Positions 6,973 through 16,600 of a stretch of DNA of 55,044 nucleotides are shown piece by piece. This DNA is from Blautia sp. (lineage in GTDB: Bacteria; Bacillota; Clostridia; Lachnospirales; Lachnospiraceae): assembly GCA_023667395.1 (NCBI GenBank), contig JAMPAC010000008.1:1-55044 (forward strand), written 5' to 3'. Under the pieces are notes generated by a model. It had not been told where the DNA came from and made no database searches. It saw nothing but the letters and a program-made list of their open reading frames with translations. Positions within the stretch are counted from its first letter, which is position 1; each line of letters opens with the position of its first letter. Position numbers and translations under genes: made by a program.

Positions 6973-9741
6973 ATGGCAGTTTTTATGAACGGATTGTTGA
7001 AAATGAGCGTGAGGGGGATCGTCATTGTACTGATTGTGACGGCGTTCCGCTTCCTGCTGAAAAAGCTGGGGGTTGGTCACAGGTATATTGTCGGTCTGTG
7101 GGTGATGGCGTTCCTGTTTTTTATCATACCATGGAAAGTCAGCCTGCCGATGGGATTCTGGGGGAATGTCACCGTGCCGGGCGGGATATGGGCGGGCGCG
7201 GAAAATCTGCCCGGAGTGAACAATGGAAGCGGCTATGACTATATGGAGGATATTGACGGTAAAACAGATGGCGGCAATATATATGGCGCAGCTGGCCATG
7301 CGGGTGATATGGCAGATCCCGATACAGGCAATTCCATGGCGAACACCGGAAATAAAGGCATCCAGGTTGGCATGGCAGGTATGGGCGCAGATGACGGTAA
7401 CGGTGTCATTGCAGGCGATCCGGCTATGCAGCCCAATGGAATCGCGGGAGCCGGTGCAGCGGCATCGGTTGCTTCTGACCACAGGGATGGTGCAGTGCCG
7501 GACGAGGCGTGGAAAGACAGTCTGTCCCATGCAAAAGTGATGGGCATACTGGCCTGTGTGTGGCTGGCGGGACTGTGCGCCTGCGTCGGGCATATGTTAT
7601 ATTCCTGTCTGATGTTAAAGAGAAAACTGGCGCTGAGCATCCCTTACAGGGATCATATCCGGTGGGCGGAAACTATCGATACGCCCATGGTGTTCGGGCT
7701 GATCCGTCCGAAGGTTTATCTGCCTTTCAGCCTGGAGGATGAGAACCTTTCTTATGTCATCCGCCATGAGGAAATGCATGTCCGTCGGAAAGACGGGCTG
7801 CTGAAGATGGCGGCATATGTGATCTGCCTGGTACACTGGTTCAATCCTTTTATATGGATCGCGTATCTTCTGCTGGGGAGCGACCTGGAAAAAGCCTGTG
7901 ACGAGGAAGTCATCCAAAACCTGGCAAAAGAGGATCGGAAAGAATATGCCTATGCGCTGGTCCATGTTGCGAACAGGGGCAGGAAAAAGAAGCGGAAAGT
8001 GTTTGTGGCGCCCATCGGTTTCGCCGAGGGAAGCTTAAAGTCCAGGGTGAAAAATGTGATGCGGTATAAGTATACTCTCCCGGGGCTGGGAGCAGTGGCA
8101 ATCGTGGTTACCATTGCTTTGGCAGTATTGTTTATGACGGAGGCGGAAGAACCGGCGGAATCCCTCATGGGACAGAGCGGCGCCCCGGCGGTTTCGGGCG
8201 GAACAGAGGGAAATGGAGAACAGGGACATTGGGCGGAAAACGGCTCGGGTGAAAATGGGGAACAGGGATATCAGGCGGAGAATGCCCCAAGCGGAAACGA
8301 GGAGCAGGAAAACGCGGATGCGGCGGACAATGCAGAGGATATTCCCGCATTTTTTGTGCAGGATATTGACAGTCTGGCGGTCAAGGAACCTTTTTCCATA
8401 GAGGACTGCTATATTACCAATCTCTGGATAGCGGACAGGCATTATTATATTGACGAAGACGGTGTGTTCTGGGGCACCGGCAGGAATGATTACGGGCAGT
8501 TGGGAACAGGCACCTATGGTTTTGAAGAATATCATGAGGAGCCGGTGAAGATAGCGGAGCATGTGGTTTCGATGGATGTGTCGGAAAACAGTTATTTCTG
8601 TATTTATCTGACGGATACAGGGGAACTTTACGGCGTGGGATCAAACTGTGGGGGAATACTTCTGGGAAAAGGAAGCGAAGTCACGCAGTACAGTGTGGGA
8701 AATTATCAGAAAGTGACAAAGCCCGTCCTGCTGATGACTGACGTCGCCTATGCCAGGGCGGGCAGGGAGAATATCGTTGCCCTGAAAACGGATGGGAGCG
8801 CGTATTGGTGGGGCGAATATTCTTCCACAACCCTTTCTCATGTGCCATATTTTGAGGACTTCTGGAGTCTGGACGAGGACGTTGTCAATCCTGCAAAGAT
8901 GTACGCCAGCGAGCCCAGGAAGATCATGGACGATTGCGTTTATATTGCCACAGGAACTCATACAGGAGCCGCCATCAACGAAGCGGGGGAACTGTATGCC
9001 TGGGGGCTGAATCTCTTTGGGCAATGCGGCGTCCCGGTGACGGAGGATGATTACATCCGGGAACCGGTGAAAGTGATGGATGATGTAAAGATGGTGTGGA
9101 TGGAATCCATTGCGTTTAATGATTCGGATACGAAGCCCTACTGGCGCGCGCGGGAGAGCAGCAGATACACATATAATGTTTTTCTCCTGACACAAGATAA
9201 TACGTTGATGGCTGCAGGCCTGGATCTGGGCGATAAGGAAAAGGTGACGGAACTTACGGGGGATCTGCCGGAAACCCATACGCATCAGTATGGGGATACC
9301 TTTGTGCCCATCCGGGTGGTGACATATTCGTCAGATAGGAATCTGCGGGCTTTAAGGGAATTGGAATTTGGCATGTCCATGGAAGAGACGGAACAGGTAT
9401 TGAACGCTGCCGGACAGTCAGTTTTCGAGCCCCGTTCGGATATGGAAGGGGCATGCCTGTGTGCTGAACATAGTCAGTACATGTGCATCTTTGACGACCA
9501 GCACAGGCTGGAAAGCATTCTGATCCAGGAAAGCGGAAGTAGGGACGGACGTTTTAGGATTGATATGCCTTTCTCCGAACTGCGGGATATCGTTGAGGGC
9601 GCGGGCGGAAAATTGACGGAAGAATTTGTGGAAAGGTTCGATGATACTTTTTATATTTATGAGGATGCGGAGCAGCATATAAAATATGGTTTTTCCGTTT
9701 ATGAGGATACCCTGAGCACAGTATGGGAAAGCGCGATATAG
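6973..9741 (+). CDS. BlaR1-like M56 metallopeptidase with C-terminal RCC1-like repeats
   Basis: A 922-residue membrane receptor. Two N-terminal membrane segments precede an unusual Gly/Ala/Met-rich loop of about 100 residues. A third membrane segment comes near 180, then the zinc peptidase motif HEEMH, another membrane segment (ICLVHWFNPFIWIAYLLL) and the ACDEEV stretch usual in M56 peptidases. A last membrane segment near 370 (GAVAIVVTIALAVLF) leads to an external part of about 540 residues. BlaR1 would have a penicillin-binding domain there. Here there is a low-complexity Asn/Gly/Glu linker and then RCC1-like repeats (FWGTGRNDYGQLGTG; YAWGLNLFGQCG) and a further region of unknown type. The start at 6973 has AGGAGG ten bases upstream. 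The cytosolic peptidase presumably cleaves the upstream repressor; the signal sensed is unknown and need not be a beta-lactam. Confidence 0.8.
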   Translation: MAVFMNGLLKMSVRGIVIVLIVTAFRFLLKKLGVGHRYIVGLWVMAFLFFIIPWKVSLPMGFWGNVTVPGGIWAGAENLPGVNNGSGYDYMEDIDGKTDGGNIYGAAGHAGDMADPDTGNSMANTGNKGIQVGMAGMGADDGNGVIAGDPAMQPNGIAGAGAAASVASDHRDGAVPDEAWKDSLSHAKVMGILACVWLAGLCACVGHMLYSCLMLKRKLALSIPYRDHIRWAETIDTPMVFGLIRPKVYLPFSLEDENLSYVIRHEEMHVRRKDGLLKMAAYVICLVHWFNPFIWIAYLLLGSDLEKACDEEVIQNLAKEDRKEYAYALVHVANRGRKKKRKVFVAPIGFAEGSLKSRVKNVMRYKYTLPGLGAVAIVVTIALAVLFMTEAEEPAESLMGQSGAPAVSGGTEGNGEQGHWAENGSGENGEQGYQAENAPSGNEEQENADAADNAEDIPAFFVQDIDSLAVKEPFSIEDCYITNLWIADRHYYIDEDGVFWGTGRNDYGQLGTGTYGFEEYHEEPVKIAEHVVSMDVSENSYFCIYLTDTGELYGVGSNCGGILLGKGSEVTQYSVGNYQKVTKPVLLMTDVAYARAGRENIVALKTDGSAYWWGEYSSTTLSHVPYFEDFWSLDEDVVNPAKMYASEPRKIMDDCVYIATGTHTGAAINEAGELYAWGLNLFGQCGVPVTEDDYIREPVKVMDDVKMVWMESIAFNDSDTKPYWRARESSRYTYNVFLLTQDNTLMAAGLDLGDKEKVTELTGDLPETHTHQYGDTFVPIRVVTYSSDRNLRALRELEFGMSMEETEQVLNAAGQSVFEPRSDMEGACLCAEHSQYMCIFDDQHRLESILIQESGSRDGRFRIDMPFSELRDIVEGAGGKLTEEFVERFDDTFYIYEDAEQHIKYGFSVYEDTLSTVWESAI

Positions 9742-9754
9742 TTGAAAGAGTATG

Positions 9755-10549
9755 CTACCCCCAATAATGCAGGATCAGCATGGTGGCTCCCAGCACCGTC
9801 AGGATCGCGCCCGTCGCCAGCCCCACGATCCGGTTGTTCACCCTGTTGGCAAACTGGGCGGAAACGATGGAGGCGGCGGTAGCCACTGTCATGCAGATCG
9901 CCAGCACGTCCCACCGTTCCAAGGCGATGGAGGGATCGATCATGATATGGCTGACGGAAGCGATCAGGGCGGTAAAGGTCATGATGAAAGTGCTGGTGCC
10001 CACAGCAGGCTTCCGGTCCATGCCCAGGAAAGCGGTGAACACCACCAGCATCATCATCCCGCCGCCGGAGCCCACAAAACCAGTGCCGAAGCCTATAGTC
10101 AGGCCGAAAAACAGGGAGATGGCCACAGCTTTCCAGTCAAGTCCCGCGCCCTTTTGCACCGCCTGTTTCCGCTGGGTATCCGGTTTGATAAGGAACCGGA
10201 TGCCGATAAAGAAAGTCAGGAACAGGGAAAAGCTGCCCAGCACCACATTTCCCGCCGACCAGGCGGCAAAACTGCCCGCGATGCACATTCCGACGATGCA
10301 GGTCAGCATGATCCAGCCGCGTTTCAGGTCAATGTTCTTGTGCCGGATGTAGATTGCCGTGGTAACGGCGGAGCTCAGGATGTCGGAGGCCAGGGCGATG
10401 GCCGTGGCGTGGTAGGCGCCTGTTTCCCCGGCGAAAGACGGGCACAGCACGATCAGGATGGGCACCATCACCGTGGCGGCGGATAACCCTGCCAGCCCGG
10501 TGCCGACACCTGCGCTCAACGCAGCAATAACATACCAGAAATATTCCAT
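9755..10549 (-). CDS. TauE/SafE (TSUP) family permease
   Basis: A 264-residue protein with about eight hydrophobic segments. It has the glycine-rich start of the TSUP family (SAGVGTGLAGLSAATVMVP) and a matching glycine-rich segment in the second half (GFGTGFVGSGGGMMMLVV), reflecting the internal duplication. Members move small sulfur compounds or other organic anions across the cytoplasmic membrane; the substrate cannot be told from sequence. Ribosome binding site AAGGAGG lies before the ATG. It is convergent with the BlaR1-like gene and divergent from the PfkB gene, and appears to be a single-gene unit with its own promoter. Confidence 0.9.
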   Translation of the reverse strand: MEYFWYVIAALSAGVGTGLAGLSAATVMVPILIVLCPSFAGETGAYHATAIALASDILSSAVTTAIYIRHKNIDLKRGWIMLTCIVGMCIAGSFAAWSAGNVVLGSFSLFLTFFIGIRFLIKPDTQRKQAVQKGAGLDWKAVAISLFFGLTIGFGTGFVGSGGGMMMLVVFTAFLGMDRKPAVGTSTFIMTFTALIASVSHIMIDPSIALERWDVLAICMTVATAASIVSAQFANRVNNRIVGLATGAILTVLGATMLILHYWG

Positions 10550-10588
10550 GGGACATCCTCCTTGACAGCAGATGATTCATTGCCTATC

Positions 10589-10617
10589 ATTATACTTAAC
10601 AATTGCCGGGACTACAA
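10589..10617 (-). promoter_or_regulatory. Promoter of the TauE/SafE gene
   Basis: On the minus strand TTGTAG (10612-10617), 17 bases, TATAAT (10589-10594), about 40 bases before the start codon. Confidence 0.5.
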
Positions 10618-10680
10618 CTGACAGATGGATAAAAATGCTGAACTGTTACGATCTGAAAGGCATATGGGGAGGAAGACAGA

Positions 10681-11577
10681 ATGATATACACCGTCACATT
10701 TAACCCGGCTCTCGATTATGCCATAGGGGTTGAGAACCTGAAGCTGGGGATGACCAACCGTTCCGCTTTTGAACAGATCCTGCCTGGAGGCAAGGGACTG
10801 AATGTCTCCACGGTCCTCAACAATCTGGGCGTGGAAAATATTGCCCTTGGGTTTATCGCGGGATTTACCGGCGCGGAGATCAGGCGCGGTTTTGAAGCCA
10901 TGGGCGGAAAATGTGATTTCATTGAACTGAAAGAGGGCATTTCCCGGATCAATGTGAAGATCAAATCCACGAAGGAAACGGAGATCAATGCCGCCGGACC
11001 TGCGGTCGATGACGAGTCCCTGTCAATGTTCATGAGAAAACTGGACGTCCTGAAAGGCGGCGATATTCTGATCCTTTCCGGAAGCATACCGGCGTCCCTT
11101 TCGGATTCCCTGTACGGCGATATTCTGAAAATGCTTTCGGACCGGCGGATCCTGGTCGTGGTGGATGCCGTCAAAGATCTGCTTCTCAATGCTCTGCCTG
11201 ACAGGCCGTTCCTGGTAAAGCCAAATGCGCAGGAACTGGGAGAAATATTCGGCGTCACATTCCGGAGCCGGGAGGAAGCGGTTCCTTATGCCAGGAAGCT
11301 TCAGGAAATGGGGGCGGCCAATGTCCTGGTCTCCATGGCAGGGGATGGAGCCGTGCTGGTCACGGAGACGGGAGAGGCGCTGATGAGCGGGGCTCCCAAA
11401 GGAAAGGTGATCAATTCCGTAGGCGCAGGAGATTCCATGGTGGCAGGGTTCGTGGCCGGATGGTGCGAAAAGCGGGACTATGTCCATGCTTTCAAGATGG
11501 GTCTGGCCGCAGGCAGCGCCAGCGCGTTTTCGGAACGGCTGGCCACGAAACAGGAGATAGAGGGGTTACTAAAATAG
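10681..11577 (+). CDS. PfkB-type hexose kinase (1-phosphofructokinase/tagatose-6-phosphate kinase type)
   Basis: A 298-residue ribokinase-fold sugar kinase. The start MIYTVTFNPALDYAI and GGKGLNVSTVLNNLG (about residues 36-50) are the substrate-binding region of the FruK/LacC branch. SVGAGDSMVAGFVAGW near residue 250 is PfkB signature 2, with its catalytic aspartate. It phosphorylates a sugar phosphate, either fructose-1-phosphate or tagatose-6-phosphate. The GH42 beta-galactosidase gene starts 19 bases downstream in the same direction, which tilts slightly toward galactose/tagatose metabolism, but sequence alone does not settle it. There is no PTS gene nearby. GGGGAGGAAG precedes the ATG. Confidence 0.85.
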   Translation: MIYTVTFNPALDYAIGVENLKLGMTNRSAFEQILPGGKGLNVSTVLNNLGVENIALGFIAGFTGAEIRRGFEAMGGKCDFIELKEGISRINVKIKSTKETEINAAGPAVDDESLSMFMRKLDVLKGGDILILSGSIPASLSDSLYGDILKMLSDRRILVVVDAVKDLLLNALPDRPFLVKPNAQELGEIFGVTFRSREEAVPYARKLQEMGAANVLVSMAGDGAVLVTETGEALMSGAPKGKVINSVGAGDSMVAGFVAGWCEKRDYVHAFKMGLAAGSASAFSERLATKQEIEGLLK

Positions 11578-11596
11578 AAAAGGGTGGATAAAGGAT

Positions 11597-13648
11597 ATGA
11601 GGAAACTGATCAATGGAAACAGCATAGACCTGGGCGTCTGCTACTATCCCGAGCACTGGCCCAAAAGCCTGTGGGCGGAGGATCTGAAGCGGATGCTGGC
11701 AGCAGGCCTCAAGACCGTGCGTATCGCGGAGTTCGCGTGGAATCTGATCGAGCCTGAGGAGGGGCAATTTACTTATGGGTTCTTTGATGAATTTCTGGAA
11801 CTGGCCGGGGAAAAGGGGATGCAGGTAATTTTCTGCACGCCCACGGCGACACCGCCCGCATGGCTGACGGAGCGATATCCTGAAGTCCTGAACGCGGACA
11901 GGGAGGGTCATTTGATTCATCATGGTTCCCGCAGGCACTATAACTACAATTCTCCGGTCTATCAGGAGTTCTGCAGGCGCATCGTGGAGAAGTCCGCGTC
12001 CCATTACGGGCAGCATCCTGCTATCGTGGGGTGGCAGCTGGATAATGAGTTCAACTGTGAGAACAGTGAATTTTATTCTGAGAGCGACACGGATGCTTTC
12101 CGTGTATTTTTACAGGACAAGTATGGGACTTTGGAGGCGCTGAACGAGGCGTGGGGCACGGTGTTCTGGAACCAGACCTACACGGACTGGAAGCAGGTTT
12201 ATGTGCCCAGAAAGACCAATACGGGCTCTGTCAATCCCCATCTGCAGCTGGACTATTACCGTTTTATCTCTGACAGTGTGTGCCGCTTTGCAGGGCAGCA
12301 GGCGGAGATTATTCGGAAGTACTGTAAGGAGGATGACTTTATTACCACAAATGGCATTTTCGGCAATATCGATTATCAGCGGATGGGGCGGGAAAGCCTG
12401 GATGTGCTTATGTATGATTCCTATCCCAATTTTGCCTACTGTCTGGACGATTACCAGGAAGAGGATCTGATGAAAGACCGGAAATGGAGCCGCAATCTGG
12501 CGGAGGTTCGCGCGGTCTCCCCGAATTTTGGCATCATGGAGCAGCAGAGCGGGGCAAACGGCTGGAATACCAGGATGGAAGCGCCCACGCCGCGTCCGGG
12601 ACAGCTTACGCTGTGGACGTTCCAGAGCATTGCCCACGGCGCGGATTTCGTCAGTTATTTCCGCTGGAGGACCTGCAATTTCGGTACGGAGATGTATTGG
12701 CACGGCATCCTGGATTATTCCGGCAGGGAGAACCGCAGGCTGCGGGAAGTGACAGAGGTGTCACATAAGATCAACGCCATACAGGAGATTGCCGGAGCGG
12801 CATACAGCGCAAAAGTAGGCATCCTGAAAGATTATGATAATATATGGGACTGCCAGGTTGACAGATGGCACGAGCGGATTGACAGGGTAAGCCAAAAAGC
12901 CTTGTTTACGGCGCTGCAGCGGGCGCATGTTCCCTTTGATTACGTCTATTTTGAGAGAGGGCTGAAACCGGAAGACCTGAAACAATATGATGTGCTGTTC
13001 TATCCCCATGCCGCTATTCTGACAGAGGAGCGGATGGCGCTTTTGGAGCAGTATGTGGCGGAGGGCGGAAAGCTTGTGATGGGCTGTCGCACCGGCTACA
13101 AGGAGAAAAACGGCAAGTGTGTCACAACTACCCTGCCCGGCCTTGCAACCGGATTGGCAGGAACGGATATCCCGGAGTATTCCTTTGTTGCCCCGGACGA
13201 CGGTAAGGTGACGGCGGAGTGGGACGGAGAGAAGATGGAGGCGGCGGTATTCAACGATCTGCTCGCCCCGGCGGGAGAAAACGCGGAGGTTCTGGCCGTT
13301 TACGCTGACAGCTATTATGCGGGAACTCCCGCGCTGATCCGCAATCGTTTTGGAACAGGGGAGGCTTACTATTTCGGGGGCGCTTTTGCCCTGGATACGG
13401 CGGAACTGTTTCTCCGAAAGCTGGGCGTCGGGGAGCCTTACGGGGAGATCCTGGAAATGCCCGCAGGCTGCGAACTGGCAGTGCGGGAAAAGGACGGAGT
13501 GCAGTATCTCTTTGTGCTCAACTATGAGAAAAATCCCGCAGAAGTCCTCCTGAAAGCGGAACTTCGGGAACTGCTCTCAGGGGAGACCTGCTGCGGGACA
13601 CAGACGCTGGAACCTTATGGGGTCAGGGTGTATAAGAAGGCATTTTAG
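11597..13648 (+). CDS. Beta-galactosidase, glycoside hydrolase family 42
   Basis: A 683-residue enzyme with the three-part GH42 build: a TIM barrel (about 10-390), a trimerisation domain (about 395-610) and a short C-terminal beta domain. The acid/base glutamate is E151 in GWQLDNE and the nucleophile is E315 in GIMEQQSG. The N-terminal CYYPEHWP motif is typical. There is no signal peptide, so it acts in the cytoplasm on imported galactosides. It shares an operon with the PfkB-type kinase upstream. The C-terminus overlaps the convergent DUF5107 gene by four bases. Confidence 0.95.
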   Translation: MRKLINGNSIDLGVCYYPEHWPKSLWAEDLKRMLAAGLKTVRIAEFAWNLIEPEEGQFTYGFFDEFLELAGEKGMQVIFCTPTATPPAWLTERYPEVLNADREGHLIHHGSRRHYNYNSPVYQEFCRRIVEKSASHYGQHPAIVGWQLDNEFNCENSEFYSESDTDAFRVFLQDKYGTLEALNEAWGTVFWNQTYTDWKQVYVPRKTNTGSVNPHLQLDYYRFISDSVCRFAGQQAEIIRKYCKEDDFITTNGIFGNIDYQRMGRESLDVLMYDSYPNFAYCLDDYQEEDLMKDRKWSRNLAEVRAVSPNFGIMEQQSGANGWNTRMEAPTPRPGQLTLWTFQSIAHGADFVSYFRWRTCNFGTEMYWHGILDYSGRENRRLREVTEVSHKINAIQEIAGAAYSAKVGILKDYDNIWDCQVDRWHERIDRVSQKALFTALQRAHVPFDYVYFERGLKPEDLKQYDVLFYPHAAILTEERMALLEQYVAEGGKLVMGCRTGYKEKNGKCVTTTLPGLATGLAGTDIPEYSFVAPDDGKVTAEWDGEKMEAAVFNDLLAPAGENAEVLAVYADSYYAGTPALIRNRFGTGEAYYFGGAFALDTAELFLRKLGVGEPYGEILEMPAGCELAVREKDGVQYLFVLNYEKNPAEVLLKAELRELLSGETCCGTQTLEPYGVRVYKKAF

Positions 13649-16600
13649 TCGGTAAGGACGTTTACGATTTCGGCCAGTTCAAAGTGACAGGCATTCAGTT
13701 CCAGCCCCTGGGCGGCAAGCTGTTTTGCCTGTTCTTTTTCGTCTTTTCCCAGATGTCCCAATGATGCCATGAGACAGCAGTGCACCCGGTTATTTTTCTT
13801 CAGGTCGCCCTCGAAGATCAGGAAGTCGGGCAGGGAGACGGCGAAGTATTCGATCTTTACCTCATCGTTTTTATGGTCCTCCGCATATTGGATAAAGGCG
13901 TCAAAGCGTCTTTCGGCTTCTTCCTCCTGCCCCAGCTTCCGGAGCGCCAGCGCGGCATAGTACATCATCTGGGGCGGCTGGTCGTTGTAATACATGGCCG
14001 AGGACAGGTTAAACTCGCCCCTGGCGGCCATCTCATAAGCTTCCCGGGACTTCGCGGGATCATGGTAGAGCGTGCCCAGCAGATAGTAAATGTCATTGTC
14101 CATATTGCCAATCAGCTTGCCTTCTCCCAGATTGCGGGGATAGACAAGAGCCTGCTGCAGGAGGGAGACCGCCTTTGACCTGTGGGACTCTATCAGGTCT
14201 GATGTGCAGAAAAACTGCAGTACGATCTCTTTTTTAGCCAGCTGGATCAGGGCAGTGCGGTACTGGGCGGGGATTTTGCCCTCTCCGCCCTCCCAGGGAT
14301 GGAAGTTGTGGCTCATGATCTTCTCATAGCTTTCCTCGTATCTGCCGTTTAAGTTCAGCAGGGTGATATACTCCGTGTAGAGGTCGTCCCGCTGCTCCAG
14401 AAGTTCCTTATGGGTTTCCATATGGGCAAGGCGTTCCCCGGGGGAGAGATTCATGGCCTTATATAACTGATCCAGTTCGAAGAACACTCTGGCATCTGTG
14501 GTGTCCATGGAAAAAGCTTTTTCCAGAAAGGCTTTCGCCTTATCTGCGTCGTGCAGCTTGTTGTAGTATATAAGGGACAGGTTCCGGTGCACGGTGGGCA
14601 GGGAGATCTGCTCCGCAGCCTGTTCCCAGAGATGCTGCGCCTCCTCCCAGCGTCCCCTGTCATACAGCAGATCCCCCAGATAATAAGCGGCATAACTGCC
14701 CTGATCCGCAACCGCTTTCTGCAGGACGGGAATATCCTCCAGGCGGTTGGGGAAGCAGTAAAGGCTGTCCGCCGATTCCGCCTGGCGCAGTTCCTCAGGG
14801 TCATTGGTAAGGAAGTAGAGGTAATAATGAACCAGGGGTTCATGAACCATAGGTGCATGGACAAGGGTCTCATGCCCGCAGGATTCGCCAGCAGAGGAAT
14901 TTGGTTCATTGGAAGCATGCGGGTTTGTGGTGTATGCCAGGGTGGTATTTCTATCAGGCGCAAGCCGCAGGATGTCGGCGGCTTCCCCGCAAAGCCCTGC
15001 ACAGCTGTAGCAGAGCGCCAGTTCGATATAGTTGTGGGCATCCCCGCGAAGCAGCCGGGAGAACTGCTCTTTTTCCCGCTGTCCCAGCAGGTAAAGTTCG
15101 TAGCAGGCGCCGTGATCCAGGGGGTCGAAGGACGCGGTTTCCAACGCAAGGGAGACAGCCCTTTCCCGCTGTCCGGTCAGGCGCAGCAGGGCGGTCTTCA
15201 GGGTTCTTGCCTTTAAATTGTGGCAGCCCCTTGCCAGCGACTTTTCGAGATGATCCAGGGCCACCCCATACAGCCCCTTACCGGCTGCAATGCAGGCGAG
15301 CTGGTAAAAGGCCTTATCCTGCATATTGCCATCCCAGACGGCCTTGTAAAAAGCGTCGTAGGCTTCGGCGGTTTTTCCCTGCATCTTCAGGGCGAGCCCC
15401 AGGTTAAAATACGGCTCGCAATCGTAGGGATTGGGATTCTTCCAGGTGGAGGAGCGGATGGCGCGGCGGAAATAAGCCTCGCTGTCCGCAAAGCGTCCCT
15501 TATTGTATAAATATTTTCCGTAACCGTTGTTCAGGCGGATATCGCTGTCGTCCCGCCTTAATCCCTCCAGATAATAGTCCTCGGGGGAACAGGTGGCGTG
15601 CCTGTACTGCTCCAGATGTGTGGCGGCAAGGAACAGCTTCTCCGTGGTCTCCAGGGCGGAGGGGGCAGGCAGCGCCTCGGCGGGAGCGGGAACGGGCTCA
15701 TGGTAGTCCGACGGGGTGTAGCGCAGGATTTCCCTGCCTGACCTGCGTACTATGGCATATATGTTTCTCGCAGCAGTGTTTGTTGCCTGCGCCCTTTCGG
15801 GGGCAGGAGAAGATTTTCTGTCAGCCAATGCATCCGCCGCATCGGACTTCTGGTTCGCAGGAATCCAATGTTCCGGCATGGGAATCACATCCCGGAATGA
15901 TTCCAGGGGAGACAGGTTCAGCTGCCGGGAGTACACCATATTTTCCCCGCAGAAAAGTTCCACCGTCACATCCTTTGATTCCACAGGGGAATAGAGGGTC
16001 AGCGCTGCCCGGCCGTCTTCAAATTCCAGATTCAGGACGGCCTCCGTGGATGCGTTTTTCACAGCGCCCGCGTCCTTATAAGGCATGAAATACTGTACGA
16101 AGCTTTTCTCCTCATAGGGTTTCAGGTAGGTAAAGTCGGGCTGGTTGTCGGTAAACATGCCGGTCATCAGTTCGATATAGGGGCCGTTCTCATCCGTCAG
16201 GTTGCGGTCCCATGCTTTCCCGAAATCGCCGCAGCCCCAGGTCCACTGCTTCTTGCCGGGGGAGACGTGGTGGTCGGCAATGTGCAGCAATCCGGCGTTT
16301 TTGGAGTAATCATAATTCCCGATAAAATCAAAATCAGAATGGTACGCCATATAGGAAGTGGGCACGGGGATATTTTTATAGCGTGAGATATCCGTGCCGG
16401 GCGCGTAATTTACCTTATAATAAACGCCGTCGGCAATGGGAAATTTCGACACGTCCCGCTTGCCGTGATCCATGACGGCGGTCACGTCAGGCGGAAAGAT
16501 GGACTGCGTGTGGTCGTTGACGGCCACAGCGGGATTAGCCCACCACAGGAAAGTCTGGGGTCTGTCCGTGGGATTATAGACCTGTCCCCGGATCTCCAGA

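Noticed and set aside
6973-9741. Plain beta-lactam receptor BlaR1
   Set aside because: The penicillin-binding domain is missing; RCC1-like repeats stand in its place.
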